NCBI RefSeq assembly: GCF_000413935.1
Contig: NZ_KE340380.1
Location: forward strand, 248,001-312,000
Reading direction: 5' to 3'
Length of the DNA stretch: 64,000 nt
Source of the DNA: Acinetobacter colistiniresistens
Lineage (GTDB): Bacteria > Pseudomonadota > Gammaproteobacteria > Pseudomonadales > Moraxellaceae
In this document: in pieces, positions 37,420 through 46,432 of the stretch
How the letters are laid out: the number at the start of each line of letters is the position of its first letter
Numbering within the stretch: position 1 is the first letter of the stretch
Program-made: the position numbers and the translations under genes
Notes under the pieces: model-generated
The model's database searches: none
What the model was told of the DNA's origin: nothing
The model's input: only the letters and a program-made list of their open reading frames with translations

Positions 37420-38235
37420 TTATTGTCGTGCCAAGCGAATTGGCTCGGGCATCCATGACAAATCTGATACTCGGCATGGGTTAATATCCAAGCCCCCGCG
37501 GCGAGTATAAGTTGCATAGACCATCAGCTTTTCTGGTTGTAGCAGTTGCCAGATATCCGCAAATATTTGCTCAACACATTGTTCATGAAAACCATTATGC
37601 TGACGGTACGAGATAATATAAGCTAAAATGCTGCGATAACAAGGCTTTTTACCTTGCAAACGAATAAAAACAGTGCCCCAGTCTGGCTGACCGGTCACAG
37701 GACAATTACTTCTTAATAAATGCGAGTACAGCTCAATTTCAACGTCATCTTCTGCAGTTGTATCTAACTGCAACAAGCTGGAGTCAGGATGTTCTGATAA
37801 ACGCTCAGGAGTCAGATCATCGATACAGATCCCTTGTGGTTTGGAAATCTCTAAATCATCAACTTGAAAAAGCTGTAACTCAACTTTCGCGCCAGCAGCA
37901 TGGGATAAATCCCGTTCAACTGTTTCAATAAAAGCCTCTTTAGACTCAAATTGAGTGAAGTTCATGCTATTGAAATAAAGTTTAAGTGACTTTGATTCAA
38001 TTAAATTGGGTGAACTGGCAGGTAAGGTCAAGCGACCAATGGCGACTTGTGGCAAACCAAGGCTATTTAGCCATGAAATTTCGAATACATGCCACCAGTC
38101 TTTGCCTTGAGTAATACCTTCAATATGTGCATATTGTTGGCGAGACTCGGCACGCGCAATTGGAAATAAAACATCTGGCTGATATTGAGTAGGGTATTGG
38201 GTATCTTTACCCAATAAAGAATGTTCAACACTCAT
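37420..38235 (-). CDS. queF: NADPH-dependent 7-cyano-7-deazaguanine reductase QueF
   Basis: A 271-aa enzyme that reduces preQ0 to preQ1 in queuosine biosynthesis for tRNA wobble positions. It is the long (type II, bimodular) form. The QueF motif ESKSLKLYFNSMNFTQF lies at about residues 78-94. The catalytic region LLRSNCPVTGQPDWGTVFI has the Cys that forms a thioimide with the substrate and the nearby Asp. The start overlaps the yadH stop by 4 bp, so translation is probably coupled. Confidence 0.95.
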   Translation of the reverse strand: MSVEHSLLGKDTQYPTQYQPDVLFPIARAESRQQYAHIEGITQGKDWWHVFEISWLNSLGLPQVAIGRLTLPASSPNLIESKSLKLYFNSMNFTQFESKEAFIETVERDLSHAAGAKVELQLFQVDDLEISKPQGICIDDLTPERLSEHPDSSLLQLDTTAEDDVEIELYSHLLRSNCPVTGQPDWGTVFIRLQGKKPCYRSILAYIISYRQHNGFHEQCVEQIFADIWQLLQPEKLMVYATYTRRGGLDINPCRVSDLSWMPEPIRLARQ

Positions 38236-39005
38236 TCACGCATTCCTGAACCACGAGCTAATAAATGATATGCAATTGCATAGAGGACAACACAACAAAG
38301 AGTCACGACACCTAAAGAGAAGGCAACGTTGACATCGCTGTGTCCTAAAATACCGTAACGGAAGGCATTGACCATATATACAATTGGATTAACTAAAGAG
38401 ACGTTTTGCCAAAATGGACTTAGTGCACTAATGGCATAAAACACACCACCTAAATAGGTGAGTGGCGTCAATACGAAAGTCGGGATAATTGAAATATCAT
38501 CGAAGGACTTGGCATAGACGGCATTAATAAAACCACCAAGTGAAAACAATAATGAAGTAATAATGACAGTATAGATCGTCACAAATAAATTATAAATTTC
38601 CAAATGGGTAAAGAACAGGCTCATTATCGTGACGATCAAGCCTACCAACACGCCACGGCTGACACCACCAATGACATAACCCCATAGGATTAGATGTAAA
38701 GGTACAGGGCTCATGATCAGTTCTTCAATACTTTTCTGAAATTTTGCACTAAAGAAGCTTGATGAAACGTTGGCATAGCTGTTGGTAATCACGGCCATCA
38801 TAATCAAGCCGGGCACAATAAACTGCATGTAGCTAAAGCCACCCATCTCACCGATACGTGAACCAACCAGATTGCCAAAAATCACAAAGTACAAACTCAT
38901 GGTGATGGCGGGTGGAAGTAGGGTTTGTGGCCAAATTCGCATAAAGCGACGAATTTCTTTAACAACTAAAGTCCAGAGAGCGGTTTGTAATTGACTGAAA
39001 TTCAT
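38232..39005 (-). CDS. yadH: ABC-2 type transporter permease (YadH-like)
   Basis: A 257-aa membrane protein with six predicted helices. It has the ABC-2 permease signature around SPLTYLGGVFYAISALSPFWQ and LVNPIVYMVNAFRYG, typical of the YadH/NodJ group. It partners the ATPase encoded just upstream (4-bp overlap) and overlaps queF by 4 bp. The substrate is unknown. Export of a polar lipid, polysaccharide or drug is usual in the family, but nothing here decides. Confidence 0.88.
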   Translation of the reverse strand: MNFSQLQTALWTLVVKEIRRFMRIWPQTLLPPAITMSLYFVIFGNLVGSRIGEMGGFSYMQFIVPGLIMMAVITNSYANVSSSFFSAKFQKSIEELIMSPVPLHLILWGYVIGGVSRGVLVGLIVTIMSLFFTHLEIYNLFVTIYTVIITSLLFSLGGFINAVYAKSFDDISIIPTFVLTPLTYLGGVFYAISALSPFWQNVSLVNPIVYMVNAFRYGILGHSDVNVAFSLGVVTLCCVVLYAIAYHLLARGSGMRE

Positions 39006-39937
39006 TGATCCGCTCCTGCAAGATTCTTTTCGACCATTTTCACAAACAGTTCTTCCAAGCGATTGGACTTATTACGCATACTGCTGACTTGGATATTTTG
39101 TGACTGTAATAACAAGAATAAGTCATTCATGTTATGTGCCTTATCCATAGTGACTTCTAAAGTAACAGGATCAATCAGATTAAATTTAAAACCAATAATA
39201 TTGAGGTCAAAGGCTTCAATTGGCTCAGCTAAATCACAGATAAATGATTCTTCATTTAGCTGATTGAGGAAACCTTTCATGGTGGTATCTTCTTTAATTA
39301 CACCACGGTCAATAATCGCGATGCGACGACACAGCATTTCTGCTTCTTCTAAATAATGTGTTGTCAGAATGATCGACGTGCCATTTTCATTCATTTCAGT
39401 GAGGAAGTCCCACATTGAACGACGTAGCTCGATATCGACACCTGCGGTCGGCTCATCAAGAATCAATAATTTAGGTTCATGCATCATGGCACGTGCAATC
39501 ATCAAGCGGCGTTTCATACCACCTGAGAGCATACGTGATTGAATATTGCGTTTTTCCCACAAACCGAGTTTTTCTAAATAGTGTTCAGCGCGTTGTTCGG
39601 CCAGTTTTTTAGGAATGCCGTAATAGCCTGCTTGAGTCACTAGAATATCGAAGGTTTTTTCGAATTGACCAAAGTTAAATTCTTGAGGAACAACACCAAG
39701 ACATTGTTTTGCATGTGAAGGATGGGTATCTAAGTTATGCCCAAAAATTTCAACTGAACCAGATGTTTTTTTGGTTAAAGAGCTAATGATACTGATCGTG
39801 GTTGATTTGCCTGCACCATTAGGTCCTAATAATGCATAGAATTCGCCTTCAGGAACGGTCAGATCAATTCCTTTTAACGCCTGAAAACCATTACGATAGG
39901 TTTTGGACAAATCGCTCAACACCAAAGCATCAGTCAT
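39002..39937 (-). CDS. yadG: ABC transporter ATP-binding protein (YadG-like)
   Basis: A 311-aa ATPase. It has Walker A GPNGAGKSTT, signature LSGGMKRRLMIARA, Walker B LLILDEPTAGVD and the H-loop TTHYLEEAE. The C-terminal ~80 residues are the extension seen in ABC-2 exporter ATPases. It is the first gene of a minus-strand operon with yadH, queF and an unknown gene, all overlapping or closely spaced. Length matches E. coli YadG. Confidence 0.9.
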   Translation of the reverse strand: MTDALVLSDLSKTYRNGFQALKGIDLTVPEGEFYALLGPNGAGKSTTISIISSLTKKTSGSVEIFGHNLDTHPSHAKQCLGVVPQEFNFGQFEKTFDILVTQAGYYGIPKKLAEQRAEHYLEKLGLWEKRNIQSRMLSGGMKRRLMIARAMMHEPKLLILDEPTAGVDIELRRSMWDFLTEMNENGTSIILTTHYLEEAEMLCRRIAIIDRGVIKEDTTMKGFLNQLNEESFICDLAEPIEAFDLNIIGFKFNLIDPVTLEVTMDKAHNMNDLFLLLQSQNIQVSSMRNKSNRLEELFVKMVEKNLAGADQ

Positions 39938-40072
39938 AAACGTCTCACGTTGTTAAATAGAACGAGTATTTTGAGCGATATGAAAAAATAAACCAAGTAG
40001 AAAAATAGGTTTATGGCGTGTTAAAAACAGAACGATTATAAAAATAAGAGAAATAATGCAGAAAAGAAGAAA

Positions 40073-40148
40073 TGGTGCGCTCAGCGGGACTCGAACCCAC
40101 GCCACAGGCTTCGGAGACCTGTACTCTATCCAGTTGAGCTATGAGCGC
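40073..40148 (-). tRNA. tRNA-Arg (anticodon CCG)
   Basis: Read on the minus strand it starts GCGCTCATAGCTCAACTGG and ends with TGAGCGC, discriminator A and an encoded CCA. The acceptor stem is 7 of 7 pairs. The D-loop has GG, and the T-loop is GGTTCGAGTCC. The anticodon loop reads CTCCGAA, giving CCG, which decodes the arginine codon CGG. All cloverleaf stems can be formed. No integration site or repeat flanks it. Confidence 0.96.
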
Positions 40149-40269
40149 ATGCGTGCCACATCATAGGCAAAAAACACAGGCAGGTAAATATATACCTTCT
40201 AATAAAGGTGCTTCTTGATTATTAAAACATCAATTTTATTCTAGATTTATCAAGATTCTGCACATCTAA

Positions 40270-40851
40270 CTATAAATGCTGTACAGAATAATTAATTAAT
40301 TTCAATGTTTGATTCAATTGAGCTGGTGGAATCCGTGATTCTTGCAAAGAGGTGGTCCATTGCATTTGGCAAGCTTTAAGTTGTTGCAACGAATGAATTG
40401 ACTGAATCTTCTGGATGAGCGGGCGAGCCATTAGACCGCAATAGGTCGTGAGTGTTTGAATCATGACTTGCTGGATTTCAACAAAAGGTAATTTTTCTAG
40501 CTCGATAATTTCAGGTTCTATTACTGGCTCAGTTACAACGGGTGTTGGTACAGCCGTAATGCTTTCTTGTACTGCAACAGGTGTTGATACAGTTTTGTGA
40601 TCATTATTTTTTAGTATCGGTTCTAGGTCTGCTTGTTTAACCAGAGAGGGACCTTGTTCAGCTAACAGGCCCATATCAATGAGTTGCTGAACCAGTTCAG
40701 TGGGTGCGATACGTTCTTTATAGTCTTGATCAAGGTCTTTAAAATCTTCATGATCAATTAAAAGCAATAGACGACGTTGACGTGCTGTTAATGCAATATT
40801 ACGTTCTTGTAACGCAGTTTGCCCAAGCTCGGTTTTAAAAAAATGTGACAT
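40270..40851 (-). CDS. Hypothetical protein with a Pro/Val/Thr-rich linker
   Basis: A 193-aa protein without signal peptide or membrane helix. An N-terminal helical part (about 1-75, ALTARQRRLLLLIDHEDFKDLDQDY…) looks like a small winged-helix or DUF domain. A low-complexity Pro/Val/Thr/Glu stretch (about 88-118) links it to a C-terminal helical part (about 122-190). GGGGAGA precedes the ATG. I do not recognise the family. It lies between tRNA-Arg and an exonuclease gene and may be specific to Acinetobacter relatives. Confidence 0.7.
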   Translation of the reverse strand: MSHFFKTELGQTALQERNIALTARQRRLLLLIDHEDFKDLDQDYKERIAPTELVQQLIDMGLLAEQGPSLVKQADLEPILKNNDHKTVSTPVAVQESITAVPTPVVTEPVIEPEIIELEKLPFVEIQQVMIQTLTTYCGLMARPLIQKIQSIHSLQQLKACQMQWTTSLQESRIPPAQLNQTLKLINYSVQHL

Positions 40852-40991
40852 CTCTTAATCTCCCCCAAATCAAGATCTAGACGGAGATTAAGATAAGGTT
40901 AAAAAATGACAATTATGTTAACAAATTATTAAATATCATCGCCTTGTTTAAAGTAAGTGGCAAATAACCTAAAAATTGAGAACACAATCCC

Positions 40992-41684
40992 TTATTTAAC
41001 GAGTTTAGCCTCTAAAGCTTTGCGTAAATACGGGTCAAGATCATCCTGACGCATCAGCCATTGAATGTAATCGGCAGGGAGGTCTTGGATGGCTGTACCT
41101 TTATGTTTGCCAAAAGTAATACTTTTAGGAATACGCGCTTCTTCTGAAGCAAGATAAAGTTGTTCGATATTTTGAATGTTGAGTTGATGAATGATATGCA
41201 TCAAGATGTTGGCGGTTAGGATAATGTCAGCGTCTGCACGATGCGCGCCTTTCAACATTTCTCGTGCTTTATCGCTCCCTTTTGAAATCAAATAAATCAG
41301 GGCGGAAATATTATGTGCTTCAGCATCTTCCCAGACACGACGAGCCAAAGCTAAGGTGCAAATCGGTTTTAATTTTGAGGTGTCGACACCACAACGTGCA
41401 ATTGCAGCCACGTCGTAGTCAACGTTATGCCCAATGATATAAGTTGTTTCAGCAGGAAGTTGAAATTCATTATAAAAAGGTTGCTTGATCAGATTAGACT
41501 CTAAAATATGATGCACAGCCATTGCTGCATAGGAAATTGGTTGACCAACCTGATAAAGCTGGTCAAAAATTTGTTTTTTATCGAGACTGAGTTTTCCATT
41601 GTTGATTTCAATTGGAGCATAGGCGATTTCAATTGGCAAACCATTCAGTGTATGTGTTTCAGTATCTAAGATGATTGCTTGCAT
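40992..41684 (-). CDS. DEDDh 3'-5' exonuclease (ExoX-like) with a C-terminal DUF3820-type region
   Basis: A 230-aa protein. The exonuclease domain (about 1-165) has D7 and E9 (ILDTETHT), the Asp of GHNVDYDVAAIARCG, and the final His/Asp of HRADADI, the DEDDh set for two metal ions. The C-terminus (about 185-228) ends ITFGKHKGTAIQDLPADYIQWLMRQDDLDPYL, a GKHKG…YI.W motif found in DUF3820 proteins fused to ExoX-type nucleases. It probably acts in DNA repair or in end trimming. It is monocistronic. Confidence 0.85.
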   Translation of the reverse strand: MQAIILDTETHTLNGLPIEIAYAPIEINNGKLSLDKKQIFDQLYQVGQPISYAAMAVHHILESNLIKQPFYNEFQLPAETTYIIGHNVDYDVAAIARCGVDTSKLKPICTLALARRVWEDAEAHNISALIYLISKGSDKAREMLKGAHRADADIILTANILMHIIHQLNIQNIEQLYLASEEARIPKSITFGKHKGTAIQDLPADYIQWLMRQDDLDPYLRKALEAKLVK

Positions 41685-41918
41685 TTAAAGGCCGCCTAGC
41701 TTGAATTGAGTGCTGGGATATCTTACAAGAAATTTACGGCAAGCAGTATTGAATGAGAGTGAGGGGCTTTAAATTTTTAACAAAGTGGATAAATAAGCAA
41801 CAAAATAAAAAAATACTTGAACAATTTGATATTAAGCGCATTCTTATGTAACTAATTGCCTTAGTAAAAGAATTACTAAGCTTTAGAATGAAAACGATAA
41901 TAATCAGGGAAACATGAC

Positions 41919-43169
41919 ATGAATATGAAATTATTAACGGTTGCACTTCTTAGCTCAAGTTTGTTGCTTACAGCTTGTAATGACGATGATGACAATATTT
42001 CGTTTGTACCTAAGCCAGATATTCCAGAAAATAATATTAAAAACCCTGTGGTTGGTATTCCTGTTGCCTATACCAAGACCGACTTTAGTGCCGTGGCTGC
42101 TGAAAGTTCAGTCATGACTTATAAGATGTTGGGGCAGGATGGAAAAGAGACCATGGCAACCAGTTTATTGTTTGTACCTGGCGGGCCAACACCTGCAGGC
42201 GGCTGGAAAATTGTTGCTTGGGCACATGGCACCACAGGTGTTGCAGATCAATGTGCGCCAAGTCGCAATGCAACTAATCCAGCCATTCAAAGTATGATTA
42301 GCCAATTTTTGGCAGCAGGTTATGTGGTGGTTGCACCCGATTATGAAGGTTTAGGAGAACCGAGTGGGCGTGAACTTCATCCATTCCTAAATGTAAAAAG
42401 TGAAGCCTATTCGATTACCGATGCAGTGGTTGCTGCACGATATTATTTAGCTGGGCAAGGTAAACTGCTTTCACGTCAATGGATGACAGTTGGGCATTCT
42501 CAAGGCGGACAAGCAGCTTTGGGCGCAGCGCAATATCAAAGTCGGGCTAAGCTAGATTACAAAGGGACGGTCGCGGTTGCGCCTGCCTCTAATCTAGATT
42601 TAATCTTAACACTCGGCGAGCTATCTGTTACAGGGAAACCAACAGCAGTACAGATTCCCGTTTATGCAAATCTAGATACCTTTACTGCACTGATTACCGC
42701 AGGACTACGAAATTCAAATCCAGACCTAACATATAGTCAAATTTTTAAAAATCCAACGGCAGAAATTGCTCAGAAATATGCTGAAACGGCGTGTTCGGGT
42801 GATCTTGCGAATGCCTTTGGTGCGAGCATGACACAATATGATGTGACGAATGGTAGTTTAAATGGTTATGGCCGTACCCAAGATAACTTCTTAAACCTTC
42901 CTGTTGTTAAAAACTTTACCACTAACGATGGACAGCCTTTAACTGTTAAAGTGAGTACACCAATTATTATTTATCAGGGAACCAATGACACAACAGTTCC
43001 TCGATTGGCAACCAATACATTGGTGAGTTCTGCGCAACAAAAAGGGACGTCAATTCAATATATTACTGATGATGGTAACGCTGTAAAATGGGATCATAAT
43101 ACAGCTTACGGGGCAAACATCGGTAATATTGTGAATGATGTGAAAGCAGCAATGCCGGCGAATAATTAA
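41919..43169 (+). CDS. Lipase-like alpha/beta-hydrolase lipoprotein
   Basis: A 416-aa protein with a lipoprotein signal (LLTVALLSSSLLLTAC, lipobox at ~C20) and an Asp-rich linker. The hydrolase domain has the oxyanion region AWAHGTTG, nucleophile elbow VGHSQGGQAA, a later Asp in YQGTNDTTVP and a His in KWDHNTAYG. This is the pattern of secretory lipases and related esterases. It is probably anchored to the outer membrane. ATGs at 41919 and 41925 are both possible starts; GGGA lies upstream. It ends in a T-rich terminator. Confidence 0.83.
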   Translation: MNMKLLTVALLSSSLLLTACNDDDDNISFVPKPDIPENNIKNPVVGIPVAYTKTDFSAVAAESSVMTYKMLGQDGKETMATSLLFVPGGPTPAGGWKIVAWAHGTTGVADQCAPSRNATNPAIQSMISQFLAAGYVVVAPDYEGLGEPSGRELHPFLNVKSEAYSITDAVVAARYYLAGQGKLLSRQWMTVGHSQGGQAALGAAQYQSRAKLDYKGTVAVAPASNLDLILTLGELSVTGKPTAVQIPVYANLDTFTALITAGLRNSNPDLTYSQIFKNPTAEIAQKYAETACSGDLANAFGASMTQYDVTNGSLNGYGRTQDNFLNLPVVKNFTTNDGQPLTVKVSTPIIIYQGTNDTTVPRLATNTLVSSAQQKGTSIQYITDDGNAVKWDHNTAYGANIGNIVNDVKAAMPANN

Positions 43170-43183
43170 GAGACGAGAGCAGC

Positions 43184-43221
43184 AGCCCAATTTTCCTGTT
43201 TGAGAAGATTGGGCTTTTTTC
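43184..43221 (+). terminator. Terminator of the lipase-like gene
   Basis: AGCCCAAT (43184-43191) pairs with ATTGGGCT (43208-43215), followed by a T-run. Confidence 0.8.
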
Positions 43222-43416
43222 AATTTTAGCCCCTAAGATGTAAAAGTGTATAAAAAATAGCTTGTTGATTTTTATCTATTAAAACCATGAGTAAGAATGA
43301 ATAAAATTCACGAATAATTAAATAAATATCAATCTGTGAAACCATAAACTTCGTGCTACAATATGCACCAATCTTTAGCACGGCTTAAAAGCCCTAATTC
43401 ATAGGACCCTCCGCTA

Positions 43417-44670
43417 ATGTTTGCCAATATCTCTATTGCTGAATTTGATCCAGAATTAGCTCAAGCAATTGCTTCTGAAGGCGTACGCCAAGAAGCACAT
43501 ATCGAGTTAATCGCATCTGAAAACTATTGCTCACCAGCTGTAATGGAAGCACAAGGATCAAAACTTACTAACAAATATGCAGAAGGCTATCCTGGCAAAC
43601 GCTACTATGGCGGTTGTGAATATGTGGACGTGATTGAACAACTTGCAATTGATCGTGCAAAAGAGTTATTCGGTGCAGACTATGCAAACGTTCAACCACA
43701 TGCGGGTTCACAAGCAAACTCTGCGGTTTACCTAGCGCTTCTTAACCCAGGTGATACCGTTCTTGGTATGAGCTTGGCTCACGGTGGTCACTTGACTCAC
43801 GGTGCTAAAGTAAGCTTTTCTGGTAAAACATATAACGCTGTTCAGTATGGTTTAAATACTGAAACTGGCGAAATTGATTATGAAGAAGTAGAGCGTTTAG
43901 CGTTGGAACACAAGCCACGTATGATCGTTGCTGGTTTCTCTGCTTATAGCCAAATCGTTGATTGGCAGCGTTTCCGTGACATTGCAGACAAAGTAGGTGC
44001 ATACCTTTTTGTTGATATGGCGCATGTTGCTGGTTTAGTTGCTGCGGGTGTTTATCCTAATCCAGTGCAAATTGCAGACGTAACAACTACCACAACACAT
44101 AAAACACTTCGTGGTCCACGTTCTGGTTTAATCCTTGCGAAAGCAAATGAAGAAATCGAAAAGAAACTTCAATCAGCTGTATTCCCAGGCAACCAAGGTG
44201 GTCCTTTGATGCATGCGATTGCTGCTAAAGCAATCTGTTTCAAAGAAGCAATGTCTGATGAGTTTAAAACTTACCAGCAACAAGTTGTGAAAAATGCGCA
44301 AGCAATGGCTGAAGTGTTAATTGCACGTGGTTATGATGTTGTTTCTGGTGGTACAGAAAACCATTTATTCTTATTGTCTTTGATTAAACAAGACGTAACG
44401 GGTAAAGAAGTTGATGCTTGGTTAGGCTCAGCGCACATCACTGTAAACAAAAATGCGGTTCCAAATGACCCACGTTCTCCGTTCGTAACTTCTGGTATCC
44501 GTATTGGTACGCCAGCAGTGACAACTCGTGGTTTTGGTGAAGCTGAAGTACGTGAACTTGCAGGTTGGATCGCTGATGTGATCGACAGCAAAGGTGACGA
44601 GAAAGTGATTGCTGACGTAAAAGCTAAAGTTGAAGCTGTTTGTGCAAAATTCCCTGTGTATGCAAACTAA
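43417..44670 (+). CDS. glyA: Serine hydroxymethyltransferase
   Basis: A 417-aa PLP enzyme that converts serine and tetrahydrofolate to glycine and methylene-tetrahydrofolate. The PLP lysine is in [43 protein letters not shown] and [11 protein letters not shown] are the other hallmark stretches. The length is exact for bacterial GlyA. No glycine riboswitch could be seen in the 247 bp upstream. A strong terminator follows. Confidence 0.97.
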   Translation: MFANISIAEFDPELAQAIASEGVRQEAHIELIASENYCSPAVMEAQGSKLTNKYAEGYPGKRYYGGCEYVDVIEQLAIDRAKELFGADYANVQPHAGSQANSAVYLALLNPGDTVLGMSLAHGGHLTHGAKVSFSGKTYNAVQYGLNTETGEIDYEEVERLALEHKPRMIVAGFSAYSQIVDWQRFRDIADKVGAYLFVDMAHVAGLVAAGVYPNPVQIADVTTTTTHKTLRGPRSGLILAKANEEIEKKLQSAVFPGNQGGPLMHAIAAKAICFKEAMSDEFKTYQQQVVKNAQAMAEVLIARGYDVVSGGTENHLFLLSLIKQDVTGKEVDAWLGSAHITVNKNAVPNDPRSPFVTSGIRIGTPAVTTRGFGEAEVRELAGWIADVIDSKGDEKVIADVKAKVEAVCAKFPVYAN

Positions 44671-44681
44671 TTTGTATAGCT

Positions 44682-44707
44682 AAAAAAGCGCCGTAAGGCG
44701 CTTTTTT
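44682..44707 (+). terminator. Terminator of glyA
   Basis: AAAAAAGCGCC (44682-44692) and GGCGCTTTTTT (44697-44707) around a GTAA tetraloop. Confidence 0.92.
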
Positions 44708-44815
44708 TATGGGTAAACAAAATCTAAAAATATCAATTATTCCAATTTCACAGCCTCAAATTGGTGCTTTGTTTTTAAAAATGCACTCTGAACAAGCTAA
44801 AAATGACCTTTTTGG

Positions 44816-44845
44816 TATTACGAATATGCAAAATCGTATTACTAA
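44816..44845 (+). promoter_or_regulatory. Guanidine-locus motif, site 1
   Basis: TATTACG (44816-44822) is followed exactly 21 bp later by GTATTACTAA (44836-44845). It lies 41 bp before the riboswitch and shares the arrangement TATTACG-N13-GTATTACTA with two other promoters of the locus (50170 and 55809 down to 55781). It is either an operator or an unusual promoter element; the second TATTAC is a fair -10 box. Confidence 0.65.
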
Positions 44846-44885
44846 TCTGGCATGTCTTTTGCTTCATAACAACATAGATAAAGTT

Positions 44886-44983
44886 GTCTAGGGTTCCGAT
44901 GTCTCTGTATGGAGGCATGACTGGTCCGAGAGAGAACGGTTCGATAGAACTACACGGAGGGATAAAAGCCCGGGAGGACAGGC
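44886..44983 (+). promoter_or_regulatory. Guanidine-I (ykkC) riboswitch
   Basis: The conserved blocks of the ykkC class occur in order: CTAGGGTTCCG (44889-44899), ACTGGTCCGAGAG (44921-44933), ACGG, and ACGGAGGGATAAAAGCCCGG (44954-44973). The ends TGTC and GACA can pair as the base of P1. This class turns on genes when guanidinium binds. It precedes the two DUF1989 genes and the carboxylase. No intrinsic terminator is obvious between it and the start codon at 45025; a small GGCA/TGCC hairpin lies at 44982-44992, so control of translation is possible. Confidence 0.93.
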
Positions 44984-45024
44984 ATATTGCCATAACGAGG
45001 TTAAGCATCCGCAAGAGGTTTGTT

Positions 45025-45762
45025 ATGAATCAATCGTTCTATCACGACAATAAAATACTGTGGCAAGAAACATTACCCGGTGGACATCATTGGTCTGGTC
45101 GCATTCAACGCGGGGCCGTTTTACAGCTCGAAGCGTTGGGACAACAGGCCAATGTGTCTTTGTTCTGTGTCAATGCTGATAACAAGCTTGAACGTTTTAA
45201 TATGCCCGATAGTCTAAAAGCACAGCATACAGCTTTTCTCTCGACAGGGCATGTTTTGTATTCTGATCTTGGCCGTGTAATGGCCTCCATTGTTCAAGAT
45301 CAACATGGCTGGAATGATGTGTTTTGTGGCCCGAGTACCGCCCAGCACATTGCACAACAGTTTGGCCAGAAAAACTTTCAGGATGCACGTAATGGCATGC
45401 ATCAAAATGGTTTGGATAGTTTGTTGGTGGAATTGACCAAGTTTGGTCTAGGCCAAGCGGATCTGAGCGCGACGGTGAATTTATTTTCAAAAGTCCAGCC
45501 CGATGATCATGGTCGATTAAGTTATGTCACAGACGACAATCAACAGCAAAAGATTGAACTGCGCTTTGAAATGGATTGTCTGGTTTTTCTTTCTGCGGCA
45601 CCACATCCACTCGATTTATCTACACAGTATCAACCCGCCGATATCCAACTTCGTCTATTCAAAGCCAATGCCTTAACTGAACAAGATGTTTGTCGGGATT
45701 CTTGCGCTCAAAATCAACGTGGTTTTGCCAATAACACACGCTATTACGCATTGTCGAATTAA
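45025..45762 (+). CDS. cgdA: Urea-carboxylase-associated protein 1 (DUF1989), probable carboxyguanidine deiminase subunit
   Basis: A 245-aa DUF1989 protein. In guanidine-degrading bacteria the pair of DUF1989 proteins next to the carboxylase (UAAP1/UAAP2, named CgdA/CgdB) deiminates carboxyguanidine to allophanate. The family pattern is visible in WSGRIQRGAVLQLEALG, STGHVLYSDLGRVMASI, CGPSTAQHI and FEMDCLVFLSAAPHPLD. I use the ATG at 45025, which has AGAGG seven bases upstream. The frame is open to 44884, but that part is the riboswitch. It is followed 16 bp later by the second subunit. Which gene is A and which is B follows the usual order. Confidence 0.85.
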   Translation: MNQSFYHDNKILWQETLPGGHHWSGRIQRGAVLQLEALGQQANVSLFCVNADNKLERFNMPDSLKAQHTAFLSTGHVLYSDLGRVMASIVQDQHGWNDVFCGPSTAQHIAQQFGQKNFQDARNGMHQNGLDSLLVELTKFGLGQADLSATVNLFSKVQPDDHGRLSYVTDDNQQQKIELRFEMDCLVFLSAAPHPLDLSTQYQPADIQLRLFKANALTEQDVCRDSCAQNQRGFANNTRYYALSN

Positions 45763-45778
45763 GGTGGGGAGCGAGAAA

Positions 45779-46423
45779 ATGACAGCATCAGCAAAAATTG
45801 AACAGATTGTTTTAGACCAGATTTGCCTTGCAGGTGAAGCATGGATGGGTGAGGTGAAACAAGGTCAGTATTTCCGCATTATTGATCTGGAAGGAAACCA
45901 AGCCGTTGATACCTTATTTATCAGTGCCAACAACGCCGAAGAACGTTATAGCGCAACCGATACCTTGGCGCAAAATCAGCAACTTTATCTGGAAAAAGGT
46001 ACAACTTTATTTAGTAATTTTGCCCGTCCAATTGCTCGTATTGTCGATGACAATTGTGGCAGACATGACACCTTAGGTGGCGCATGTTCATGTGAAAGCA
46101 ATACGGTGCGTTATGCACATGATAAATATCCGATGCACAGTTGCCGTAATAATTTTATGTACGCCTTGGCACAGCATCCGATCGCCAAAAAGCATCAGCT
46201 CAATGTCCGTCATATCGGCCCCAATATTAACTTTTTTATGAATGTGCCAGTAACCGAAGACGGTCATTTAAAGTTTGAAGATGGCGTTTCGGCAGCGGGT
46301 AAATATGTCGAAATCAAAGCCGAAATGGATTTGATCGTTCTGATTTCAAATTGTCCGCAATTGAATAATCCTTGTAATGCCTATAACCCGACCAAAATCC
46401 AACTTGTTATACGTGACGCGTGA
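45779..46423 (+). CDS. cgdB: Urea-carboxylase-associated protein 2 (DUF1989), probable carboxyguanidine deiminase subunit
   Basis: A 214-aa DUF1989 protein, partner of the preceding one. Conserved features are FRIIDLEGNQAVDTLFISA, YSATDTLAQNQQLYLEKGT, GGACSCESNTVRYAHDKYPMHSCRNNF and FEDGVSAAGKYVEIKAEMDLIVLIS; the Cys/His-rich stretch (about residues 98-120) is typical and may bind metal. The ATG at 45779 follows GGTGGGGAG. It is 9 bp from the carboxylase start. The three genes form one riboswitch-controlled operon. Confidence 0.87.
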   Translation: MTASAKIEQIVLDQICLAGEAWMGEVKQGQYFRIIDLEGNQAVDTLFISANNAEERYSATDTLAQNQQLYLEKGTTLFSNFARPIARIVDDNCGRHDTLGGACSCESNTVRYAHDKYPMHSCRNNFMYALAQHPIAKKHQLNVRHIGPNINFFMNVPVTEDGHLKFEDGVSAAGKYVEIKAEMDLIVLISNCPQLNNPCNAYNPTKIQLVIRDA

Positions 46424-46432
46424 GGTGGCATA

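Noticed and set aside
43170..43416. Glycine or other riboswitch before glyA
   Set aside because: None of the conserved blocks of known aptamers could be read in this stretch.
44709..44891. 60-codon ORF between glyA and the riboswitch
   Set aside because: It starts inside the glyA terminator, has no ribosome binding site and covers the TATTAC motif and the riboswitch start.
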